64,000 bases of DNA, taken from Sphingobacterium lactis. Its GTDB lineage: Bacteria; Bacteroidota; Bacteroidia; Sphingobacteriales; Sphingobacteriaceae. The stretch lies in the NCBI RefSeq assembly GCF_011046555.1, contig NZ_CP049246.1, positions 1,302,001 through 1,366,000 of the forward strand. The letters are read 5' to 3'. The position numbers and the translations under genes are program-made. Positions 1 to 9,176 of this stretch are shown in pieces; position 1 is the stretch's first letter; each line of letters begins with the position of its first letter. The notes under the pieces were generated by a model that was not told the DNA's origin, did not search any database, and worked only from the letters and a program-made list of their open reading frames with translations.

Positions 1-63
1 GATCACTATGTGTTCCCAATTCCATTGCGTGAATTGATTGACAATGTGGATATCAATAAGTAA
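1..63 (+). CDS. C-terminal end of a probable SusD/RagB-like lipoprotein (partial)
   Basis: Frame 1 is open from the window edge to a TAA at 61-63 and encodes 20 residues containing YVFPIPLRELIDN. SusD/RagB nutrient-binding lipoproteins very often end with a similar (Y)xFPIPxxEL(x)xN segment, so this is probably the last piece of such a protein, whose SusC partner would lie further left. Only 20 residues are visible, so the family call rests on a short motif. A strong hairpin terminator follows directly. Confidence 0.5.
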   Translation, partial: DHYVFPIPLRELIDNVDINK

Positions 64-83
64 TCTCAAATAACCACAAACAA

Positions 84-117
84 GAAGAGGAGGGCATTGC
101 CCTCCTCTTTATTTTTA
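84..117. terminator. Bidirectional intrinsic terminator between the partial gene and carB
   Basis: Perfect inverted repeat aagaggagggc/gccctcctctt around an att loop, followed on the + strand by a T-rich run and preceded by A residues, so it can serve both convergent genes. Confidence 0.85.
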
Positions 118-130
118 TCACGTTTTTAAA

Positions 131-2950
131 TTATTGTGCATTTAAGAACATGGATTTTTTGTTGTACAATTCTCTGAAGTGTGGGTCGTTCAAATCATCG
201 ATGAAACGGATCGCTTCACCTGTTGATTTCATCTCAGGGCCCAACTGCTTGTCTACTTCTGGGAATTTCGAGAAGGAGAATACAGGTTCCTTGATGGCAT
301 AACCCTTCAACTTGCGTTCGATAGTGAAGTCGCTAAGTTTGTTCTCGCCCAGCATGACTTTCGTTGCGATATTGATGTACGGTACGTCGTATGCTTTCGC
401 GATGAAAGGAACGGTACGTGACGCACGTGGGTTGGCTTCGATTACATAGACGTTCTCATCTTTGATCGCGAATTGGATGTTCAGTAGTCCCCTTACATTC
501 AATGCTTTCGCCAATTTTACCGTATATTCTTCCATTTTGTTCTGAACATTTTCAGAAAGACTGAATGGAGGCAATACAGCTGAGGAGTCACCTGAGTGAA
601 TACCCGCAGGCTCAATGTGCTCCATCATACCGATGATGTGTACATCCTCGCCATCACAGATGGAATCCGACTCGGCTTCTTCCGCTCTGTCCAAGAAGTG
701 GTCGATCAGGATGTGGTTACCCGGTAGGTTCTTCAATAGGTTCACTACCGCTTTCTCCAAGTCCTCATCATTGATCACGATACTCATGCCTTGTCCACCC
801 AATACGTAGGAAGGACGAACCAATACCGGATATCCAACCTCATTAGCTACCTGGATCGCTTCTTCAGCAGAAGTTGCTACGCCATATTTCGGATAAGGAA
901 TATCCAAATCTTTCAATAGATCGGAGAAGCTTCCGCGATCTTCCGCCAAGTCCATGTTGCTGAAGTTGGTACCGATGATCTTCACACCGATCTCTTCCAG
1001 CTTTTCAGCCATCTTCAATGCTGTCTGACCACCTAATTGAACAATTACACCTACTGGTTTTTCCAATTCGATGATCTCGCGAACATGCTCCCAGAATACC
1101 GGCTCGAAGTATAGTTTATCCGCCATGTTGAAGTCTGTAGAAACCGTCTCCGGGTTACAGTTCACCATGATCGCTTCGTAACCACATTCTTTTGCGGCCA
1201 ATAGGCCGTGCACACAGGAGTAGTCGAATTCGATACCTTGACCGATACGGTTCGGGCCTGATCCCAATACGATGATTTTCTTGCGGTCTGAAGATACGGA
1301 TTCGTTCTCGTCCTCAAAGGTCGAGTAGTAATATGGTGTATGCGCCGGGAATTCAGCAGCACACGTGTCAACCATTTTGTAAACACGTTGAATGCCTAAT
1401 TCCTTACGTCTTGCATATACTTCATCTTCTGTTGTGTTGCCCAATAACCAAGCGATCTGTACATCGGAGTAACCTTTTTGCTTCAAGGTCATGAAGAAAT
1501 CGCGAGGGATATTGTTCAATTGGTATCTGCGCAATTCGCCTTCCAATTGTACCAATTCCTGGATCTGCACCAAGAACCATTTGTCGATCAAGGTAGCCTT
1601 GCGGATGGATTCCAAAGGAACACCAAGCTCGAATGCATCCTTGATGTGGAACAAGCGGTCTGCACTTGGGTGCTCCAAGCTGTGCATGATCTCTTCCAAG
1701 TTTCTGGATTGGCGACCGTCAGCACCTAATCCGGCGCGTCCTGTCTCCAGGGATTGAGCTGCTTTCTGTAAAGCCTCGATGAATGTACGGCCAATCGCCA
1801 TCACTTCACCTACAGCTTTCATCTGCAAGCCTAATTCTTTATTTGCACCTTTGAACTTGTCGAAGTTGAAACGTGGAACCTTAACGATTACGTAGTCTAA
1901 AGTCGGTTCAAAGTATGCTGATGTATTTTTAGTGATCTGGTTCTGTAGTTCGTCCAAGTTGTAACCGATCGCCAATTTTGCAGCGATCTTTGCAATTGGG
2001 TACCCTGTCGCTTTGGAAGCTAGGGCTGAGGAGCGGGATACACGTGGGTTGATCTCGATCGCAATGATTTCTTCGTTTTCCGGATTAACGGAGAACTGCA
2101 CGTTACATCCACCTGCAAAGTTACCGATCGAGCGCATCATTTTGATGGCTTGATTACGCATGTCTTGGTAACATTTGTCCGATAGGGTCATTCCCGGTGC
2201 TACTGTAATGGAATCGCCGGTATGGATACCCATAGGGTCGAAGTTTTCGATCGTACAGATAATGATTACGTTATCGTTGGTGTCGCGAAGCAATTCAAGC
2301 TCGAATTCTTTCCAGCCCAATACCGCTTGTTCTACCAATACCTCGTGGGTAGGGGATGCGTGTAGACCTCTGTTCAGGGCCGCATCAAAATCTTCCTTCT
2401 TGTGCACGAAACCACCTCCGGTTCCAGCAAGTGTATAAGAAGGGCGGATTACCAAAGGGAATCCGATAATCTGTGCAGCTTCTTTACCTTCCAAAAAGGA
2501 GTTTGCAATCTTGGAAGTTGCTACACCCACGCCGATGTCCACCATCAGTTGGCGGAACTCTTCGCGGTTTTCAGTCTTTTCGATGGCTGCGACATCCACG
2601 CCGATTACCTGTACATTGTATTTGTCCCAGATGCCACGGTTTGAAGCTTCAATACAAAGGTTCAAAGCGGTCTGACCACCCATGGTCGGAAGAACGGCAT
2701 CAATCTGGCGTTCCTGCAAGATCTGCTCGATACTTTCGCATGTTAAAGGTAGCAAGTAAACATGGTCGGCTACGACATTATCGGTCATGATCGTAGCAGG
2801 GTTTGAGTTAATAATGGATACGGAGATTCCTTCTTCTTTCAAGGATAAAGCCGCTTGTGATCCTGAATAATCGAACTCACAGGCCTGACCAATGACAATA
2901 GGTCCCGATCCAATGATTAATACCGAATTGATGGAGGTGTTTCTAGGCAT
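131..2950 (-). CDS. carB: Carbamoyl-phosphate synthase large subunit lacking the allosteric domain
   Basis: Makes carbamoyl phosphate from bicarbonate, ATP and glutamine-derived ammonia for pyrimidine and arginine synthesis; works with the small subunit CarA, which is not in the window. The 939 residues show the internal duplication of the family: GSGPIVIGQACEFDYSGSQA near residues 14-33 and GSGPNRIGQGIEFDYS near 555-570, each opening an ATP-grasp half, with an oligomerisation segment between. E. coli CarB has about 1073 residues, the last ~137 forming an MGS-like domain that binds UMP, IMP and ornithine. Here the protein stops where the second ATP-grasp half ends (ending KKSMFLNAQ), so that domain is absent rather than frameshifted. 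The carbamoyl phosphate would feed the argF' product encoded at 58.9 kb. Confidence 0.95.
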   Translation of the reverse strand: MPRNTSINSVLIIGSGPIVIGQACEFDYSGSQAALSLKEEGISVSIINSNPATIMTDNVVADHVYLLPLTCESIEQILQERQIDAVLPTMGGQTALNLCIEASNRGIWDKYNVQVIGVDVAAIEKTENREEFRQLMVDIGVGVATSKIANSFLEGKEAAQIIGFPLVIRPSYTLAGTGGGFVHKKEDFDAALNRGLHASPTHEVLVEQAVLGWKEFELELLRDTNDNVIIICTIENFDPMGIHTGDSITVAPGMTLSDKCYQDMRNQAIKMMRSIGNFAGGCNVQFSVNPENEEIIAIEINPRVSRSSALASKATGYPIAKIAAKLAIGYNLDELQNQITKNTSAYFEPTLDYVIVKVPRFNFDKFKGANKELGLQMKAVGEVMAIGRTFIEALQKAAQSLETGRAGLGADGRQSRNLEEIMHSLEHPSADRLFHIKDAFELGVPLESIRKATLIDKWFLVQIQELVQLEGELRRYQLNNIPRDFFMTLKQKGYSDVQIAWLLGNTTEDEVYARRKELGIQRVYKMVDTCAAEFPAHTPYYYSTFEDENESVSSDRKKIIVLGSGPNRIGQGIEFDYSCVHGLLAAKECGYEAIMVNCNPETVSTDFNMADKLYFEPVFWEHVREIIELEKPVGVIVQLGGQTALKMAEKLEEIGVKIIGTNFSNMDLAEDRGSFSDLLKDLDIPYPKYGVATSAEEAIQVANEVGYPVLVRPSYVLGGQGMSIVINDEDLEKAVVNLLKNLPGNHILIDHFLDRAEEAESDSICDGEDVHIIGMMEHIEPAGIHSGDSSAVLPPFSLSENVQNKMEEYTVKLAKALNVRGLLNIQFAIKDENVYVIEANPRASRTVPFIAKAYDVPYINIATKVMLGENKLSDFTIERKLKGYAIKEPVFSFSKFPEVDKQLGPEMKSTGEAIRFIDDLNDPHFRELYNKKSMFLNAQ

Positions 2951-3051
2951 TATTTTTTAATTCAAATAGTTAAATACAAATAATTATGCGGACTGCTGCA
3001 GACAGGATTGCCTTAATGAGAGGTGATTATTCCGACTGCTTTGTCGGAGTG

Positions 3052-3059
3052 CAAAGTTA
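3052..3059 (-). promoter_or_regulatory. Probable carB promoter, -7 element
   Basis: Read leftward the sequence is TAACTTTG, a full match to the Bacteroidota TAnnTTTG element. No good TTTG is seen at the -33 spacing. It implies a leader of roughly 95 nt that contains a small hairpin CCGAC...GTCGG near 3033-3048. Confidence 0.6.
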
Positions 3060-3162
3060 CATTTTTATTTTAATAATGAACGAATTATTTCATGGAAAAA
3101 AATGTGGTTGAATTCGGAAGAGGGGACCGGTAAACCGAACTTTCCAATCCCCTCACTGATCC

Positions 3163-5415
3163 TTAATAAATGACGATCTCATCCGCGAATAAGTATCCCT
3201 TCATGGGATTGGTTGCCTTAATGCGGATATAGCGTGCCATGACGGGTTTGTTGGGCTTGACAGTGAACACCTGAAATTTCAATGCCGGATCGGTCGTGCC
3301 AACTTGGTTGATCACGGTGCCCAAATCCCGATACGTCTTGCCGTTATCCGAAACCTGCACCTTGAATTCTCCAGGAAAATACACCCCAGGACCGGGAACC
3401 TGCATGAAGCGGAGAGCCACCGATGCGATTTCCTCGCGACGCTCGAAATCCACCGTGACATCGAAATTGTTGATGAAGCCCTGCCATTGTCCATCCTGAT
3501 ACGAAAGGCCACCTTTGGTGCCGTTGGTTAAGGTGGATTTTCCCTGTGCGGGATAGCCTTCCCAAGGGCGATTGTAAATAACTTCTTTCCCGATCGCCTT
3601 ATGCATATCAAGCTCGACGGTCTCAATGGGACTGACGCGCGTGGAATCTAGGAACGAAGCCGCTTTCACGGTTGCCGTTTTGGCGAGTTCAATCGGAAGA
3701 TTGTAGGTGGTGGACGATGCGTTCGGATCGGATCCGTCAATCGTATATTTGATATTGGGCACAAATTGCTCGGAAGCAAAGGTAACTGTATTCTTTGCTT
3801 GCAGGGAGTCATACGCTACGGTGCTGATTACGTTATAGGATGGTCGGTAGTAATTGACTTCCAACTTTTGGAGAACTGGATAATGGCTCTGCAATCGCTT
3901 CTTGAAATCTTTCCACGATTTATTTTCTGGAGAAGTCCATACGACTTCAGATAAGGCAAGAGCTCTCGGGAATGCCATGTACTCCACATGTTGATAGGTG
4001 TTCATGTATTCTGTCCATACATTGGCCTGCGCGCCCAGGATATGTTTCCTTTTGTCCTCGGCGATGTCTTCCGGAATAGGGTCATAACTATATACCTTTT
4101 CAAGTGGAACAAAGCCGCCGAGTGCTTCGGGTTGTGTCCGCGGGTCAGTTTGGTAGGTGTCGAAGTAAAGGTATCCTCCAGGTGTCATGATCACATCGTG
4201 ACCTGCATTCGCCGCTTCAATGCCTCCTTTTTCGCCACGCCAGCTCATGACCGTTGCCCCTTCGCTTAAGCCACCCTGCAATATCTCATCCCAGCCGATC
4301 AACTTTCTGCCTTTGGACTGCAAGTATTTATCCATTTGCCGAACGGCGTAACTCTGCAATTCCTCTTCCGATTTCAACCCTTCTTTCTGCTTCAAAGCCT
4401 GACATTTCGGGCAAGTCTTCCAATGGGATTTATCCGCTTCATCACCACCGATATGGATATAGGTCGATGGGAAGATCGTCATGACCTCGTCCAGCACATT
4501 TTTTAGGAAAGTATAGGTTCCTTCGTTTCCAAGGCAGAGCTCACCCTGGGTATAGGGCTTTCCTGTACAGGATAACTCAGGGTAGACAGCTAGTACCTCT
4601 TCGGAATGTGCGGGCATTTCAATCTCGGGGATGATCTGGATGCCACGTTTTGCTGCATAGGCCACCAGTTCCCGTGCCTGTTCTTGGGTGTAATATCCAC
4701 CACTGGCATTTGGGCTCCCTTGATCAACATACTGTCGGCCATTGTTCCACCAGTCCTTCCATGTACTGTGGGTTCTCCAGGCCGCTTTCTGTGTCAGCTC
4801 GGGGTATTTTTTAATTTCCAGTCGCCATCCAGCACCGTCCGTGAGGTGCCAATGGAAGTGATTGAATTTGTACAGCGCCATCAGGTCGATGTATTTTTTC
4901 AGAAAGGTAAAGGGCATAAAATTTCGGGAAACATCGAGATGAAGTCCTCGATACGGAAAGCGGGGGCTATCCTCAATGCGTGCAAAAGGGAGGTGCTGGC
5001 CCTTGTTCAAAAGCGTCAATTGCAAAAGACTCTGCACACCGGAAATCATCCCGCTGGGGTTATGCGCTTTGATCAAGACACCACTTCCATCGATTTCTAG
5101 TAAATAGCCTGCTTCCGGAATATGGTCAAAGTCCATGGCTTTGAATAAGCGTATGCCGTTACTGTGTTGCTTCTTTAATTTCTTGACCAGTTCCTGCTCG
5201 CCAATCTGAATCCCCTGGATGTTTAGAATCAGGTCCTTGACTTCCGAAAATTCGGCGACATAATATAGATTTAGGGGCGCTGCTAGCGATAACTGCCCTT
5301 CCTGAAGCAAGCTTTTTGTAGGTCGTGGTATAATATCGATGTTCGTTTGCTGTGCAGATACGACTAGTGGGAAGCAGAAAATGAAGGCAAGGCAGATCAG
5401 CAATTTTGTATTCAT
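3163..5415 (-). CDS. Secreted beta-N-acetylhexosaminidase, glycoside hydrolase family 20
   Basis: Hydrolyses terminal beta-linked GlcNAc or GalNAc from glycans (chitin fragments, glycoproteins), probably in the periplasm or outside. The chosen ATG at 5415 starts a clear signal peptide (MNTKLLICLAFIFCFPLVVSA then QQ); an in-frame TTG at 5445 would bury it. The order is a GH20 N-terminal beta domain (about 30-150), the catalytic barrel with the acid/base motif HIGGDEADKSHW near residue 322-333, a chitobiase C-terminal-like segment (YTIDGSDPNASS), and a discoidin/F5-8 type C carbohydrate-binding-like domain at the end (WQGFINNFDVTVDFERR). It is 750 residues, normal for Bacteroidota enzymes with this layout. 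It is read divergently from lipA. Confidence 0.93.
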   Translation of the reverse strand: MNTKLLICLAFIFCFPLVVSAQQTNIDIIPRPTKSLLQEGQLSLAAPLNLYYVAEFSEVKDLILNIQGIQIGEQELVKKLKKQHSNGIRLFKAMDFDHIPEAGYLLEIDGSGVLIKAHNPSGMISGVQSLLQLTLLNKGQHLPFARIEDSPRFPYRGLHLDVSRNFMPFTFLKKYIDLMALYKFNHFHWHLTDGAGWRLEIKKYPELTQKAAWRTHSTWKDWWNNGRQYVDQGSPNASGGYYTQEQARELVAYAAKRGIQIIPEIEMPAHSEEVLAVYPELSCTGKPYTQGELCLGNEGTYTFLKNVLDEVMTIFPSTYIHIGGDEADKSHWKTCPKCQALKQKEGLKSEEELQSYAVRQMDKYLQSKGRKLIGWDEILQGGLSEGATVMSWRGEKGGIEAANAGHDVIMTPGGYLYFDTYQTDPRTQPEALGGFVPLEKVYSYDPIPEDIAEDKRKHILGAQANVWTEYMNTYQHVEYMAFPRALALSEVVWTSPENKSWKDFKKRLQSHYPVLQKLEVNYYRPSYNVISTVAYDSLQAKNTVTFASEQFVPNIKYTIDGSDPNASSTTYNLPIELAKTATVKAASFLDSTRVSPIETVELDMHKAIGKEVIYNRPWEGYPAQGKSTLTNGTKGGLSYQDGQWQGFINNFDVTVDFERREEIASVALRFMQVPGPGVYFPGEFKVQVSDNGKTYRDLGTVINQVGTTDPALKFQVFTVKPNKPVMARYIRIKATNPMKGYLFADEIVIY

Positions 5416-5545
5416 GGAAGCTGGAATAGGTGATACAATAGACAAATATCCTAAAAAATTACTACTTGAATAACAATAAATTCGGGCGCTAAGTTTTTAT
5501 GAGATTAACATAACATTCATTTCCTATTAATAATGTAAATATGAT

Positions 5546-5553
5546 TAACTTTG
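5546..5553 (+). promoter_or_regulatory. lipA promoter, -7 element very close to the start codon
   Basis: TAACTTTG matches TAnnTTTG exactly and ends only 4 nt before the lipA ATG, so the transcript would start at or beside the ATG (leaderless or nearly so). No convincing TTTG lies at -33. Confidence 0.6.
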
Positions 5554-5557
5554 TGGC

Positions 5558-6439
5558 ATGATTGAACTACCCGTAATTCCTGCAAACCAAACGCAACGTA
5601 AACCAGATTGGTTACGTGTTAAATTACCGGTTGGTAAAGAATACCGCCATGTGAGAAGTTTGGTAGATGAGCATAAGCTACATACGATCTGTGAGAGTGG
5701 TAACTGTCCTAACATGGGTGAATGTTGGGGAGCAGGTACGGCGACCTTTATGATCCTGGGTAATATCTGTACCCGTTCATGTTCTTTTTGTGCTGTTGCT
5801 ACGGGTCGTCCACTTCCGGTTGATCTTGATGAACCGAACCGTGTTGCGAATTCCGTGAAGTTAATGGGTGTCAAGCACTGTGTAATTACTTCGGTTGACC
5901 GTGACGATCAGAAAGATGGGGGCTCAACGATCTGGGCAGAGACTATTCTGGCCATCCGCCGTGAAAGTCCGGAGACGACACTGGAAACCCTAATTCCCGA
6001 CTTCAAGGGACAATGGGATAATTTGGACCGCGTTTTGGCGGTACGTCCGGAAGTTGTTTCCCACAACATTGAAACTGTGAGACGCCTGACCCGTGAAGTA
6101 CGGATCCAGGCAAAATATGACCGTTCCTTGGAATGTCTTCGTCGTATTGCGGAAGCAGGACTTCGTACAAAATCAGGTATCATGCTTGGCCTTGGCGAGA
6201 CCGAAGAGGATGTTATCGAGACCATGCAGGACCTTTACAACGTCGGTGTGAATATCCTGACCATTGGGCAATATTTACAGCCTACGAAGGCACACCACCC
6301 AGTAGTGGATTGGGTAACACCACAGCAATTTGAGAAATACCAGAAAATCGGATTGGAAATGGGATTCAAATATGTAGAATCCGGACCGTTGGTAAGATCA
6401 TCTTACCATGCGGAAAAACACCTGTTCGACATGCAATAA
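5558..6439 (+). CDS. lipA: Lipoyl synthase
   Basis: Radical-SAM enzyme that inserts two sulfurs into protein-bound octanoyl groups to give lipoyl cofactors. Both iron-sulfur motifs are visible: the auxiliary cluster [12 protein letters not shown] (Cys45, Cys50, Cys56) and the radical-SAM triad CTRSCSFC (Cys71, Cys75, Cys78). The C-terminal [10 protein letters not shown] supplies the conserved serine ligand region. The 293-residue length is typical. The E2 protein PdhC at 38.6 kb, with two lipoyl domains, is a predicted client. The gene stands alone: its promoter lies immediately upstream and a terminator follows. Confidence 0.97.
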   Translation: MIELPVIPANQTQRKPDWLRVKLPVGKEYRHVRSLVDEHKLHTICESGNCPNMGECWGAGTATFMILGNICTRSCSFCAVATGRPLPVDLDEPNRVANSVKLMGVKHCVITSVDRDDQKDGGSTIWAETILAIRRESPETTLETLIPDFKGQWDNLDRVLAVRPEVVSHNIETVRRLTREVRIQAKYDRSLECLRRIAEAGLRTKSGIMLGLGETEEDVIETMQDLYNVGVNILTIGQYLQPTKAHHPVVDWVTPQQFEKYQKIGLEMGFKYVESGPLVRSSYHAEKHLFDMQ

Positions 6440-6448
6440 CATAGAAAG

Positions 6449-6480
6449 ATCCTTAGTAAATGCTAAGGATTTTTTATTTT
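6449..6480 (+). terminator. Intrinsic terminator after lipA
   Basis: Stem atccttag/ctaaggat with a 6-nt loop followed by ttttttattttt, 9 nt after the lipA stop. Confidence 0.85.
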
Positions 6481-6506
6481 TAAGGATATTTACCAATCCA
6501 CAGCAC

Positions 6507-7454
6507 ATGTTCTGGCGTATAATCCTGATACCTCTGTTTCTTTTTCTTACGCTTGCGCTTGCGGTATCCGCTATCCTATATGCCTTTCTCATCTTGAATT
6601 GGGATGTCAATTGGCCAATGTGGGCCACGTGGCTCCTGCCTTTCTCCAGTAGCTTGGTGCTGCTCTGGGTATGTAAAGAACGCCTATTTAAATCGATCCG
6701 AAGTAAAATTCAAGTATTCAGCGTGATGGATTTATCTGCCTTGATCCTGTTCAGCAGTCTGCCGCTTTTGGTCAGCAGCCTATTCGGTCCCCTATCCGAA
6801 AGCATCCGCTATAACCTGGGACATGTCAAAACCATTCAAGATATTCAAGAGCTGGGACCGCACGAAAGCCCCAGTTTCCTGGAGGTCTCCAATTGGTACA
6901 CCGATAAACTATTGGTGTTGCCCATTCAGACTGTCGACGAGAAGTTTGGGTTTTTCCAGAAGAAATATGAGCTGTCAAGCTTGTTCCTTGTCCCGATTTT
7001 TCAATATGATGATGCTTATAAAACACATGCCCGTGCGTGGATGGCTTTTGAATACAGCGAAGTGCTGACTCAGGAAGAGGTGGAAGGAAAGGGGGCAGAA
7101 GAGTTTTTCCGCAGTGCCTTGATCCATTTTCAGCGACTCCAAATCCGTGAATTCCGATACCTGGAGCTGTATCCGCGTAATAAATTTTATGGGGTTTTTC
7201 AGCAGTTGGTATATGGGCACAAATTCTTCAGCAGCGGTTTTGCTGCCATCTATAAAGGACAGGACGTAGATCGGGACTATTTATCCGCCTATTACCTGAA
7301 GTATTTCTTATTTCTTTTGGCGCTGATCGGTCTGCCGGTCCTGCTGTTGCTATCCGGGTTGCTTTATGCCCTTCAAAGGTATGGGCAAAAAAAGCCACCT
7401 ACCTTACCCAGCCTTTCGGATGAACACGGATTCCCCGGCGATTACCGTGCGTAG
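6507..7454 (+). CDS. Unrecognised integral membrane protein
   Basis: I do not recognise the family. The ATG at 6507 starts MFWRIILIPLFLFLTLALAV; upstream in-frame codons run back through the lipA terminator and are unlikely to be used. The 315-residue product shows three hydrophobic segments in the first ~100 residues (near 2-29, 36-56 and 70-93), a soluble middle part of about 160 residues rich in aromatic and charged residues, and one C-terminal membrane helix (YFLFLLALIGLPVLLLLSGL) followed by a short polar tail. The middle part therefore probably faces the periplasm or the cytoplasm as one compact domain. The last 51 bp overlap the 3' end of the convergent amidohydrolase gene. Confidence 0.75.
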   Translation: MFWRIILIPLFLFLTLALAVSAILYAFLILNWDVNWPMWATWLLPFSSSLVLLWVCKERLFKSIRSKIQVFSVMDLSALILFSSLPLLVSSLFGPLSESIRYNLGHVKTIQDIQELGPHESPSFLEVSNWYTDKLLVLPIQTVDEKFGFFQKKYELSSLFLVPIFQYDDAYKTHARAWMAFEYSEVLTQEEVEGKGAEEFFRSALIHFQRLQIREFRYLELYPRNKFYGVFQQLVYGHKFFSSGFAAIYKGQDVDRDYLSAYYLKYFLFLLALIGLPVLLLLSGLLYALQRYGQKKPPTLPSLSDEHGFPGDYRA

Positions 7455-9056
7455 GGTCTTGATGTTGCGTAACTTTGCAACATCCGCAGCCATGATATCT
7501 TCTTCCAGGATGATAAAATCCGCATCCTTACCTTTTTCGATGCTTCCCCTTTTCTTCTCTTGAAAGCAGGAGTAAGCGGCCCAGATCGTCATGCCACGAA
7601 GGGCTTGTTCCCTACTGATGGCATTTTCCATTTGGAAACCGCCTTCTGGATAGCCTTTGCTATCCACACGTGCCACTGCCGCGTGGAAACCATACAACGG
7701 ATTGAAATGTTCCACGGGGAAATCACTGCCCAACGCCAGTAGACCATACTCATCCAGTAATTTTTTGTAAGCATAGGCTCCTTTGATCCGGTACGGTCCG
7801 ATGCGGTCCTCCGCCCAGTACATATCGGATGTGGCGTGGGTAGGTTGTACAGAAGGGATGATATGGAATTGCTTGAATTTATCGAAATCACCCGGTGCGA
7901 TAATCTGCGCATGCTCGATCCGCCAGCGGCGCTCCTGATTATCCTTCAGGTACTTGCCGTAGGTGTCTAAGATGATGCGGTTTGCTGAATCCCCGATGGC
8001 ATGGGTGTTCACCTGGAAATTACTGTTGGCTAACCGTTTGATGGTCTTGTCAAATTCCTCGGGATTTTGGAGCAGGAAACCTTGGGTTGGTGCATCATGG
8101 TACGGGTGGAGGAGACATGCTCCGCGGGATCCAAGTGCCCCGTCGGCCATCAGTTTAAAGGAGCGTACGGTAAGTTTATCCGACTCGTAGGTGCCTGATC
8201 GCAGGAATTCTTTGATGCTTTCAGGTGTCGCCATAACCATGGCATAATCGCGTATGGCCAACGAATCTTCGTTATAGAAAATCTTTAGGGATTCTATTTG
8301 ATCTTTTGTTAATCCGGCATCTACGATGCTGGTCAGTCCTACGGATAGCAGCGAGTCCTGTGCACGGCGTAGGATCTTGAGCAGGGCGGAATTCTGTTGT
8401 TTGGGAATGTGGTTTTTCACCAACTGCATGGCATTGTCCACCAGGATGCCGTCCGGTATGCCTTCCTCATTGATGGAGATCAAGCCGCCATCGACCAGAT
8501 AGGCACTGTCCAGGCCAGCTTTTTCCAAAGCTTTTCCGTTGACCAAGGCAGCGTGGTAATCCACACGGGTTAAGTAAATAGGTGTTTCAGGGAAGTATTT
8601 ATCCAGGCTGTCCCGTGTTGGGAAGTCCTTCGTTTCCCAAAGGTTCTGGTCCCAACCGTTTCCGATGATCCATTTCTTATCTGGATTTTTGGTCTTGTAA
8701 TCCTGTATGCGGGCAATGACCTCATCAAAGGATGTTGATCCCAAGAGACTGACCTCATCCATTGCTTCTGCCAGCATGAAAAAATGGGCGTGGGCGTCGT
8801 AAAAACCCGGATAGATAAATTTACCTTGTGCGTCAATCTTATCTTTTGCGTCGTATTTATTCAATAAATCCTGACCATCGCCGAGTTCAACGATTACCCC
8901 GTTATTGACGGCAAACGCCTCCACAATGGAAAATGCAGAGTCTACAGTGTACACTTTGGCATTGTAAACGATCAGATCGATTTGCTTATTGGTGGTACAG
9001 CTTGCGAAGAAGCCAATGAGAAATAGAAATAGAAGGTTAGTATTAAAATTTTTCAT
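7404..9056 (-). CDS. Amidohydrolase-family lipoprotein (YtcJ-like, amidohydrolase_3)
   Basis: Metal-dependent hydrolase of the amidohydrolase_3 group; the substrate cannot be told from sequence. The ATG at 9056 starts MKNFNTNLLFLFLIGFFASC, a lipoprotein signal with a lipobox ending at Cys20, so the mature protein is a lipid-anchored envelope enzyme. Metal-site motifs are present: GFYDAHAHF near residues 84-92 (HxH), NTHAIGDSANR and LALGSDFPVEHFNP near the C terminus (Asp ligand). Its 550 residues are normal for the family. Its 3' end overlaps the convergent membrane-protein gene by 51 bp. Confidence 0.88.
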   Translation of the reverse strand: MKNFNTNLLFLFLIGFFASCTTNKQIDLIVYNAKVYTVDSAFSIVEAFAVNNGVIVELGDGQDLLNKYDAKDKIDAQGKFIYPGFYDAHAHFFMLAEAMDEVSLLGSTSFDEVIARIQDYKTKNPDKKWIIGNGWDQNLWETKDFPTRDSLDKYFPETPIYLTRVDYHAALVNGKALEKAGLDSAYLVDGGLISINEEGIPDGILVDNAMQLVKNHIPKQQNSALLKILRRAQDSLLSVGLTSIVDAGLTKDQIESLKIFYNEDSLAIRDYAMVMATPESIKEFLRSGTYESDKLTVRSFKLMADGALGSRGACLLHPYHDAPTQGFLLQNPEEFDKTIKRLANSNFQVNTHAIGDSANRIILDTYGKYLKDNQERRWRIEHAQIIAPGDFDKFKQFHIIPSVQPTHATSDMYWAEDRIGPYRIKGAYAYKKLLDEYGLLALGSDFPVEHFNPLYGFHAAVARVDSKGYPEGGFQMENAISREQALRGMTIWAAYSCFQEKKRGSIEKGKDADFIILEEDIMAADVAKLRNIKTLRTVIAGESVFIRKAG

Positions 9057-9074
9057 TATCCATACACTGAATAA

Positions 9075-9082
9075 CAAATGTA
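9075..9082 (-). promoter_or_regulatory. Amidohydrolase promoter, -7 element
   Basis: TACATTTG on the minus strand, a full TAnnTTTG match, 18 nt before the ATG at 9056. No clear -33 TTTG. Confidence 0.5.
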
Positions 9083-9111
9083 CTAAGAAAAAGGCAGAAA
9101 AGGCGGGAATA

Positions 9112-9148
9112 GAAAAAGCTTCTTTTAAAATTAAAAAGAAGCTTTTTC
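9112..9148. terminator. Terminator after the bacilliredoxin gene
   Basis: Arms gaaaaagcttctttt and aaaagaagctttttc around a 7-nt A/T loop; serves the leftward bacilliredoxin gene just upstream of the amidohydrolase promoter. Confidence 0.75.
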
Positions 9149-9176
9149 AGATTCAAAAATCAAAATATAACGATTG

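Noticed and set aside
4606..5100. Plus-strand open frame of 164 codons inside the GH20 gene
   Set aside because: Antisense shadow of a gene with clear family motifs.
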